This document shows positions 7,059 to 11,630 of a DNA stretch of 11,630 nucleotides, piece after piece. Position 1 is the first letter of the stretch. The number at the start of each line of letters is the position of its first letter. The notes beneath the pieces were generated by a model. That model saw only the letters and a list, made by a program, of their open reading frames with translations, searched no databases and was not told the DNA's origin. A program made the position numbers and the translations under genes. The stretch is from an uncultured Olsenella sp. (GTDB lineage Bacteria; Actinomycetota; Coriobacteriia; Coriobacteriales; Atopobiaceae), in assembly GCA_959598545.1 (NCBI GenBank), contig CAUGFC010000057.1, forward strand, positions 1 through 11,630, read 5' to 3'.

Positions 7059-7073
7059 GGGCGCCCGGCGCCC
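7059..7073 (-). promoter_or_regulatory. Short GC-only hairpin in the recJ leader
   Basis: GGGCGC (7059-7064) and GCGCCC (7068-7073) are exact complements around a 3-base loop. It lies between the predicted start of transcription and the leader ORF, about 20 nt upstream of its ATG. It has no U-run, so it is not a terminator; it could affect RNA stability or ribosome access. Confidence 0.35.
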
Positions 7074-7091
7074 GGCTGTTGATCGCCTCAG

Positions 7092-7100
7092 ATTGTAGCA
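7092..7100 (-). promoter_or_regulatory. Extended -10 promoter of the recJ-rel operon
   Basis: The minus strand reads TGCTACAAT, a TGn extended -10 with hexamer TACAAT (5 of 6 to TATAAT). Start of transcription is expected near 7085, giving a leader of about 130 nt before recJ. No good -35 hexamer is visible. The TGCTA core recurs before ptsH and queA. Confidence 0.6.
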
Positions 7101-7191
7101 GAGACCCCGGACAAAAGCCGCGCCCGGACGCCGTCCCGGAATTCGGGAGGTTCCCGCGCTTGGACGCGGCGCGGTCCCAGAATCGCCGGGT

Positions 7192-7208
7192 TTCTCGCCA
7201 GGCGAGAA
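7192..7208. repeat. 17-bp near-perfect palindrome inside the array
   Basis: TTCTCGCC (7192-7199) and GGCGAGAA (7201-7208) are exact complements around a single base, A at 7200. As RNA this could fold with a six-pair stem and a five-base loop. It overlaps the second array unit and could be a dimer binding site or just the junction of two oppositely oriented half-units. Confidence 0.6.
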
Positions 7209-7329
7209 GAGCGCGCCTAGGAATCGTCGCCCTTCTCGGCCGACCGTCCTGGAATCCGGAAGGTTCCCGCGCTGGACGGCGCTGCGTCTGGGGAAGGTCG
7301 CCGATTCCGGGACGGCTCACGCTCCCCGC

Positions 7330-7389
7330 CGGAGAACCCCGCCGATTCTAAGACGACCCGTGCGCCCCAGCGGAGAACCCCGCCGATTC
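7330..7389. repeat. Exact 19-bp direct repeat, two copies 41 bp apart
   Basis: CGGAGAACCCCGCCGATTC occurs at 7330-7348 and again, identical, at 7371-7389. These are the two best-conserved units of the larger array, immediately downstream of the tgt stop codon. Confidence 0.95.
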
Positions 7390-7402
7390 CTGGACGCCCG
7401 CG

Positions 7403-8542
7403 CTACCAGTCCCGCGCGGCCGGCGAGTCCATCCAGTCCGCGAGAAACGCCGCGTAGGTCCCGGCGAGCACGGCCTCGCGGGCACGGCGCATGAGGTCAA
7501 GCAGGTAGTGGATGTTGTGCTGCGAGATGAGGATGCCGGCGAGCATCTCCTTCTGGCGGACGAGGTGGTGAAGGTAGGCGCGCGAGAAGCCCTGGCGGCA
7601 GACCGGGCAGTCGCATGCCTCGTCGATGGGGCGCTGGTCGTGGATGAAGCGCGCGTGGCGGAAGTTGAGCCTGCCCTCGCTCGTGAACGCCGAGCCGGTG
7701 CGGGCCGTGCGCGTGGGGAGCACGCAGTCGAACATGTCCACGCCGCAGGCGACGGCGCGCACGAGCGTGGTGGGGTTGCCGACACCCATGAGGTAGCGGG
7801 GCTTGGAGCGCGGCATGTGCTCGCTGACCAGCGGCTCGAGCGACTCGAACATGGTCTCGTGGTCCTCGCCGACGGAGTATCCGCCGATGCCGTAGCCGGG
7901 GAAGTCGCCGACCTGCTCCAGGTGACGCAGGCTCCTCAGGCGCAGGTCCAGGTGCATGCCGCCCTGAACGATGCCAAAGAGCGCCTGGTCAGGGCGGGTA
8001 TGGGCAGCGTAGCAGCGCTCCGCCCAGCGGCTCGAGAGCTCGACCGACCGCTCGACCTTGCGGCGCGGGGCGGGATAGCCCACGCACTGGTCGAGCTGCA
8101 TCACGATGTCGGCGCCCAGCTTCTGGGCGATGTCCATGTTGTCCTCGGGCGTCCAGGAGACCCACTTGCCGTCGTAGTCGACGGCGCGGAAGCGCACGCC
8201 GTCGTCCGAGAGCTTGCAGAACTCCTCGTGCGAGAAGACCTGGAAGCCACCGGAGTCGGTGAGGATGGGCCCGTCCCAGCGCATGAAGTCGTGGAGGCCG
8301 CCCATCTCCGCCACGAGGTCCGCCCCGGGCCGCATGGAGAGGTGGTAGGTGTTGGCCAGCAGGATCTTGGTGCCTAGCTCGCGCAGGGTGGAGGGCATGA
8401 GCCCCTTGACCGTCGCCTTGGTCCCCACGGGCATGAAGATCGGCGTGGGGACGTCGCCGTGGGGGGTGTGGAGGACGCCCGCGCGCGCGTGAGTGCCGGG
8501 GTCCTCGGCGACGATGTCGTAGGTGAAGAGGCTCTGGTCCAT
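7403..8542 (-). CDS. tgt: Queuine/preQ1 tRNA-ribosyltransferase (TGT)
   Basis: A 379-aa enzyme that swaps guanine 34 of GUN-anticodon tRNAs (Asp, Asn, His, Tyr) for preQ1 during queuosine synthesis. It is a cytoplasmic TIM-barrel protein. The general-base aspartate is Asp96 in LTDSGGFQVF and the nucleophile is Asp272 in MFDCVLPTR. The substrate loop IVQGGMHLDLR (191-201) and LMGVGNP (251-257) are conserved. The zinc site is CxCxxC at 310-315 plus His342 in ISQHN. The length is normal for bacterial TGT. ATG at 8542 is preceded by GAGGGG at good spacing. It lies 141 bp downstream of ptsH, behind an intrinsic terminator, so it probably has its own promoter, though none is convincing (a TACGAT at about 8617-8622 overlaps the terminator tail). 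queA, the next enzyme of the pathway, is 1.9 kb upstream on the same strand. Confidence 0.97.
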   Translation of the reverse strand: MDQSLFTYDIVAEDPGTHARAGVLHTPHGDVPTPIFMPVGTKATVKGLMPSTLRELGTKILLANTYHLSMRPGADLVAEMGGLHDFMRWDGPILTDSGGFQVFSHEEFCKLSDDGVRFRAVDYDGKWVSWTPEDNMDIAQKLGADIVMQLDQCVGYPAPRRKVERSVELSSRWAERCYAAHTRPDQALFGIVQGGMHLDLRLRSLRHLEQVGDFPGYGIGGYSVGEDHETMFESLEPLVSEHMPRSKPRYLMGVGNPTTLVRAVACGVDMFDCVLPTRTARTGSAFTSEGRLNFRHARFIHDQRPIDEACDCPVCRQGFSRAYLHHLVRQKEMLAGILISQHNIHYLLDLMRRAREAVLAGTYAAFLADWMDSPAARDW

Positions 8543-8622
8543 AGGTTCCCCTCATGCGTGGCCGTCGACGGGCAGCGCGGCCCCTGTCGTCGGCCGGACG
8601 ATCACAACCGGCATCCCATCGT

Positions 8623-8659
8623 ACACAAAACGGCCCGGCACCGCGGGGGCGCCGGGCCG
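8623..8659 (-). terminator. Rho-independent terminator of ptsH
   Basis: On the minus strand, CGGCCCGGC (8651-8659) pairs perfectly with GCCGGGCCG (8631-8639) around an 11-base loop and runs directly into TTTTGTGT (8623-8630). It begins 25 bp after the ptsH stop codon. A nine-pair all-GC stem followed by a U-rich tract is a textbook intrinsic terminator. Confidence 0.88.
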
Positions 8660-8683
8660 AACCGGTCTGGTTTTGGGGCGTGA

Positions 8684-8956
8684 CTACTCGCCGAAACCGG
8701 AGTCGATGAGGGCGATGAGGGCGTCGAGGGCGGCCTGCTCGTCCTCGCCGTCGCACGCGATCTCGACCTTGGTGCCGGTGCCGAGGCCGGCGGCCAGGAT
8801 CATCATGATGGACTTGGCGTTGACGGGGGCGGAGTCCTTGTCGACGTTCTTGATGGTGACGTTGCACTGGTACTTCTTGGCCTCGGTCACGAAGACGGAC
8901 GCGGGACGGGCGTGAAGGCCGGTGGCGTTGATGATGCTCGTCTGCTTAGAAACCAT
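8684..8956 (-). CDS. ptsH: HPr phosphocarrier protein of the PTS
   Basis: A 90-aa cytoplasmic phosphocarrier that passes phosphate from PEP-loaded Enzyme I to the sugar-specific IIA proteins. The active-site histidine is His15 in ATGLHARPAS. The regulatory serine is Ser49 in NAKSIMMI, equivalent to Ser46 of Bacillus HPr in the motif phosphorylated by HPr kinase, so CcpA-style or other serine-based control is possible if a kinase is encoded elsewhere. Length and the C-terminal segment after CDGEDEQAALDAL are normal. ATG at 8956 follows AAAGGAAG at good spacing. No Enzyme I gene (ptsI) adjoins it, in contrast to the ptsHI operons of many bacteria. An extended -10 lies about 65 bp upstream and a strong terminator just downstream, so it is probably a single-gene transcript. 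Confidence 0.97.
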   Translation of the reverse strand: MVSKQTSIINATGLHARPASVFVTEAKKYQCNVTIKNVDKDSAPVNAKSIMMILAAGLGTGTKVEIACDGEDEQAALDALIALIDSGFGE

Positions 8957-9021
8957 GCGAAGACTTCCTTTCCAGAATTCCCAACGGCGGGAGAGAAGCG
9001 CGCCTCCCAAAAACGGGACAT

Positions 9022-9030
9022 ATCGTAGCA
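9022..9030 (-). promoter_or_regulatory. Extended -10 promoter of ptsH
   Basis: The minus strand reads TGCTACGAT, with TGn extension and hexamer TACGAT (4 of 6). Expected start of transcription is near 9015, giving a leader of about 60 nt before ptsH. No clear -35 is present. The intergenic region is divergent: the plus-strand gene at 9160 must be transcribed from the other side, where TTGACG (9093-9098) is a possible -35, but I find no well-spaced -10. Confidence 0.55.
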
Positions 9031-9159
9031 AACATGCAAGGAACCATGCTCGTGACGTCCGCCGAGGATGCAAAGTGGGGGGATGAGCGGAATTGACGGG
9101 CGGTTCGGCGGCGTCTTGCTGCAAAATGAACGGGTACGAGACGACGCGAGGAGGCGCTG

Positions 9160-10389
9160 ATGACGGACCGGAAGCACCAGGAGGGCGCCGAGAGGGAGCG
9201 AGCCGAGAAGCCCGCTGATCGCGGGGGCGAGGTCCTCGAGGCGGCGCGCGGCGTGGCGGCGGGTGCGGCGAGGACGCTGAGGAGCGGCCTGTTCGCCGTG
9301 CGCGACGTCCACACCGCCTCGAGGCGGCACGCCTCCGCCCGGGAGCGCCTGCGCGACCTCGAGGACTCGCTCGCTGCCGACGAGGCCACGCTCGCCCGCC
9401 GCGAGGAGGTCGAGGCGAGCTACGAGCGGATCGTGAGCGAGCAGGGAGCCATCGTGTCCGAGACCGCCGAGGTCATCGCGCGCCAGGACGAGCTCGTCAG
9501 GTCGCTCGACGACGAGGCGAGGACGCTCTCTGAGGAGCTCGACCGCCTGCGCGAGGAGCACGAGCGCGAGCTCAGGCCCTACAAGAAGATCGCGGAGACG
9601 GCCCGCGGGCGCTCCGAGGAGGCCAGCCGGGCGGTCGGCGAGGCGAAGCGCGCGGTGCGGACGGCCGAGGCCCAGGTCAAGGAAGCAACCGAACAGCGCG
9701 AGCAGTCCATCGCCTCCGCCAACCGCTCCGTGGACGCGTCGCAGGCGCGCCTGCTCAAGGTGCAGGACGAGCTGAGGCGCGCACAGGAGTCCCAGGCCGA
9801 CGCGGGCGCGCTCCAGCGGCTCCAGGGCGAGCTCGCGACGGAGGCGGCGCAGGTGGAGGCCTCGCGCGGCGACGTCTCGGCAATCACCCGCGACGCGCAG
9901 GCATCCGTCGCCGCGGCCCAGACCCACCTCTGGACGCAGAAGAAGTCCCTCGAGGAGGCCCAGCGCGAGGCCGATGCCGCCAAGCAGGAGTATGACGCGC
10001 GCAAGGCCGAGTATGACGGGCGCCTCGCCGAGGCGCAGACCGCCGAGAAGGACCTCGAGGACCGCATGGAGGACCTCCACAGGCGCTCCGACGAGGCCAA
10101 GGTCGCCCACGACGAGGCGGCGGAGCGTCACGATGAGGCGCTCGCGCTCTACGACGAGGCGCAGGACGTCCACGCCACGCCCGAGGAGACCGCCCGGCTT
10201 CGCCAGAGCGTCGAGCAGCAGCGCAGGGCCGTCGCCGATCAGCAGAGCGTGGTCGACCAGCTGGCCGAGGGCGAGCGCAGCCTGCGCAGCAGCACGCGCG
10301 GCGTCCGCCTCGCGCTTCTCGCCGCGGCGCTCGTCGTGGTGGCGCTGGTCGTCCTCGTGGTGGTGCTGGTCGTCACCTCGGGCCGATAG
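9160..10389 (+). CDS. Tail-anchored long coiled-coil protein, function unknown
   Basis: A 409-aa protein of no family I recognise, and the only clear plus-strand gene here. After a charged N-terminus (1-25) and a short Ala-rich amphipathic stretch (about 24-50), residues about 55-375 are almost continuous Glu/Arg/Ala/Gln-rich helix with heptad-like spacing. No proline occurs between 141 and 340, there is no cysteine at all, and only one tryptophan (258). A single hydrophobic segment, LALLAAALVVVALVVLVVVLVV at about 384-405, is followed by TSGR. There is no N-terminal signal peptide, so the expected topology is a cytoplasmic rod anchored by its C-terminus. ATG at 9160 follows GAGGAGG (9148-9154) five bases upstream. 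Possible roles, all inferred, are membrane-associated scaffold, spacer or cell-envelope/division factor. It converges on queA with 12 bp between stops. Confidence 0.85.
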   Translation: MTDRKHQEGAERERAEKPADRGGEVLEAARGVAAGAARTLRSGLFAVRDVHTASRRHASARERLRDLEDSLAADEATLARREEVEASYERIVSEQGAIVSETAEVIARQDELVRSLDDEARTLSEELDRLREEHERELRPYKKIAETARGRSEEASRAVGEAKRAVRTAEAQVKEATEQREQSIASANRSVDASQARLLKVQDELRRAQESQADAGALQRLQGELATEAAQVEASRGDVSAITRDAQASVAAAQTHLWTQKKSLEEAQREADAAKQEYDARKAEYDGRLAEAQTAEKDLEDRMEDLHRRSDEAKVAHDEAAERHDEALALYDEAQDVHATPEETARLRQSVEQQRRAVADQQSVVDQLAEGERSLRSSTRGVRLALLAAALVVVALVVLVVVLVVTSGR

Positions 10390-10397
10390 GGCGGCCC
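10380..10397. terminator. Weak hairpin between convergent genes
   Basis: GGGCCG (10380-10385) and CGGCCC (10392-10397) are exact complements around a six-base loop that includes the coiled-coil gene's stop codon. It sits between two converging genes and could stall RNA polymerase in both directions, but neither strand has a T-run after it, so intrinsic termination is doubtful. Confidence 0.25.
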
Positions 10398-10401
10398 TCC
10401 C

Positions 10402-11568
10402 CTACTCGATGAACATCGCGTCGCCGAACGAGAGGAAGCGGTAGCGCTCCCCGATCGCGGCGGCGTAGGCGTCCATGATCTGGTCGCGCGTGGCGAAGGC
10501 CGAGACGAGCATCATGAGCGTGGAGCGCGGCACGTGGAAGTTCGTGATCATGGCGTCCACCACGTGGAACTCCGAGCCGGGCATGAGGTAGAGGTTGGTG
10601 GTGGCGTTCTCGCGCGCCACGACGTCGCCAGTGCCGGCGGCCGCCTCGAAGCGGCGCGCGGCCACGGGCGGCTCGCTCGGAGCCGCGCTCTCCTCCCAGG
10701 CGCTCTCGAGCGAACGCACCGAGGTGGTGCCCACGGCGATCACGCGGTGCCCCGCCGCCTTGGTGCCGTGCACGGCGTCGACGACCTCCTGGGGCACGTG
10801 GTAGCGCTCGGTATGCATGACGTGCTGGGTGGGGTCGTCCTCGGTGACCAGACGGAAGGTGTCGATGCCCACCTCGAGCTCGACGGTGGCCCAGCCCACG
10901 CCCTTCTCGCGAATCCGCTCGATGAGCTCGGGCGTGAAGTGGAGCCCGGCCGTGGGGGCGGCCGCCGAGTGCTCCTCGCTCATGGCGTAGACGGTCTGGT
11001 ACTTCTCGGGATCGCCCTCATAGCTGGTGATATTGGGCGGCAGCGGCACGTGGCCGGCGGCGTGAATCGCCTCGTCCAGGGTGCGCGGGGCGCCGTCGTC
11101 CTTCTCGCCCACCGGCGAGAAGCGCACGAGGCGGCCGCCCCTGCTGCCCTCGACGAAGTCGACGATCTCGCCGGTGAGCACCACCGGCGCGGACTCCGGC
11201 GCGTGCAGGCCGCCGGCGCGGTACTCGATCACGATGCCCGGCTGGCGGAGGCGCTTGCCAGGGTTGACCAGGCACTCCCAGACGGCGCCGAGCGGGTCCA
11301 CGTCCTCGCGGCGCTTGAGCAGCAGCGTCTCGCAGACGCCGCCGGTCCCGCGCTTGCGGCCCACGAGGCGCGCCGGCATGACGCGCGTCCGGTTGGCCAC
11401 GAGCAGGTCGCCGGGTTCGAGGTAGTCGATGATGTCCGAGAAGCGCCGGTGCTCGACGGAGCCGTCCTCGCGATGCAGCACGAGCAGGCGGCAGGAGTCG
11501 CGCGGCTCGGCGGGGGCCTGGGCGATGAGCTCGTCGGGCAGCGGATAGTCGAAGTCGTCGGTGCGCAT
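10402..11568 (-). CDS. queA: S-adenosylmethionine:tRNA ribosyltransferase-isomerase QueA
   Basis: A 388-aa cytoplasmic enzyme that transfers and rearranges the ribosyl part of S-adenosylmethionine onto preQ1 in tRNA, giving epoxyqueuosine after the Tgt step. Conserved family segments in order: DYPLPDELIAQ (7-17), RDSCRLLVL (23-31), RTRVMPARLVGRK (60-72), WECLVNPGKR (96-105), HVPLPPNI near 173, YQTVYAMSEEHSAAAPTAGL near 190-209, VELEVGIDTFR, MHTERYHVP, AVGTTSVRSLES and TNFHVPRSTLMMLVSAFA, ending FGDAMFIE. It is about 30 residues longer than E. coli QueA (about 356), with the extra length mainly in variable loops. ATG at 11568 follows AAGGAGG six bases upstream. An extended -10 is just outside. 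Conversion of its product to queuosine needs an epoxyqueuosine reductase (QueG or QueH), not in this window. Confidence 0.97.
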   Translation of the reverse strand: MRTDDFDYPLPDELIAQAPAEPRDSCRLLVLHREDGSVEHRRFSDIIDYLEPGDLLVANRTRVMPARLVGRKRGTGGVCETLLLKRREDVDPLGAVWECLVNPGKRLRQPGIVIEYRAGGLHAPESAPVVLTGEIVDFVEGSRGGRLVRFSPVGEKDDGAPRTLDEAIHAAGHVPLPPNITSYEGDPEKYQTVYAMSEEHSAAAPTAGLHFTPELIERIREKGVGWATVELEVGIDTFRLVTEDDPTQHVMHTERYHVPQEVVDAVHGTKAAGHRVIAVGTTSVRSLESAWEESAAPSEPPVAARRFEAAAGTGDVVARENATTNLYLMPGSEFHVVDAMITNFHVPRSTLMMLVSAFATRDQIMDAYAAAIGERYRFLSFGDAMFIE

Positions 11569-11594
11569 GGGGTTCCTCCTTGGTCCAGCGCACT

Positions 11595-11603
11595 ACGATA
11601 GCA
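11595..11603 (-). promoter_or_regulatory. Extended -10 promoter of queA
   Basis: The minus strand reads TGCTATCGT, a TGn extended -10 with hexamer TATCGT (4 of 6). Start of transcription is expected near 11588, a leader of about 20 nt containing the ribosome-binding site. The -35 region is GC-rich with no match. Confidence 0.5.
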
Positions 11604-11630
11604 CGGGCGGGGCGCCCGGCGTGAGGGTCC

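Larger units (their letters stand above)
7132..7396. repeat. Degenerate 41-bp-period repeat array with orientation switch
   Basis: This fills the gap between the recJ promoter and the tgt stop. A unit with core GGAATCGGCGGGGTTCTC occurs about seven times: four in plus orientation beginning at 7132, 7173, 7214 and 7245, and three inverted, 7290-7314, 7330-7355 and 7371-7396. Step sizes are 41, 41 and 31 bp in the first half, and 41 and 41 bp in the second (GATTC ends at 7307, 7348, 7389). The units at 7133-7166 and 7246-7278 are about 88 percent identical by eye (3 mismatches, 1 gap). I see no coding gene here. Function unknown; spaced protein-binding sites or an intergenic repeat element are possible. 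Confidence 0.8.

Noticed and set aside
6958..7351. Open frames of about 120 codons on both strands across the recJ-tgt gap
   Set aside because: They run through the repeat array and promoter, are Arg/Pro/Gly-rich, lack ribosome-binding sites and resemble no family. Only the last 26 codons next to recJ were kept, at low confidence.
7132..7396. Repeat array considered as a CRISPR
   Set aside because: Units are degenerate, occur in both orientations, and are separated by related rather than unique sequence. No cas genes are present.
8543..8683. preQ1 riboswitch upstream of tgt (also looked for before queA)
   Set aside because: I see no recognisable compact pseudoknot-type preQ1 aptamer. The region before tgt is occupied by the ptsH terminator and the leader before queA is only about 20 nt.
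8887..10173. A 428-codon minus-strand frame opposite the coiled-coil gene
   Set aside because: It overlaps ptsH out of frame, crosses the ptsH promoter, and its Leu/Gly/Arg-rich translation mirrors the Glu/Ala/Arg codons of the plus-strand gene. The plus-strand gene has an excellent ribosome-binding site and a sensible protein.

Overview
This GC-rich window is most likely a chromosomal segment of a coriobacterium (Atopobiaceae type, for example Olsenella or a relative). That placement is an inference from base composition, codon use and gene content (a RecJ fused to a helicase, a bifunctional Rel, an isolated HPr, Tgt and QueA). No 16S or other marker gene is present. Almost everything is housekeeping and on the minus strand; the one plus-strand gene encodes an unrecognised coiled-coil protein.

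Layout, left to right. The left edge cuts a ferritin gene (1-80, minus), just downstream of tRNA-Leu(CAA) (143-226, minus). A 309-bp gene-free stretch (227-535) holds the tRNA promoter, four copies of a 13-mer in alternating orientation (two forming a strong hairpin), and an AT-rich patch. Next is a minus-strand operon, transcribed from about 7085 down to 536: a possible 26-codon leader ORF, recJ fused to a RecQ-like helicase, rel (ppGpp synthetase/hydrolase) and a metallo-beta-lactamase-fold hydrolase. The junctions are very tight: one base separates leader stop from recJ start and recJ stop from rel start. The gap between recJ and tgt (about 6960-7402) holds the operon promoter and an array of degenerate repeats with a 41-bp period that changes orientation midway.

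Beyond it are tgt (7403-8542) and ptsH/HPr (8684-8956) with a clear intrinsic terminator between them, then the divergent plus-strand coiled-coil gene with a C-terminal membrane anchor (9160-10389), and finally queA (10402-11568), which converges on it.

Functionally, Tgt and QueA are two enzymes of queuosine tRNA modification. RecJ-helicase is a DNA end-processing enzyme, Rel sets the stringent response, and HPr is the central PTS phosphocarrier. No phage, transposon, CRISPR or defence cassette is visible. The most unusual items are the RecJ-helicase fusion, the two intergenic repeat structures and the tail-anchored coiled-coil protein.
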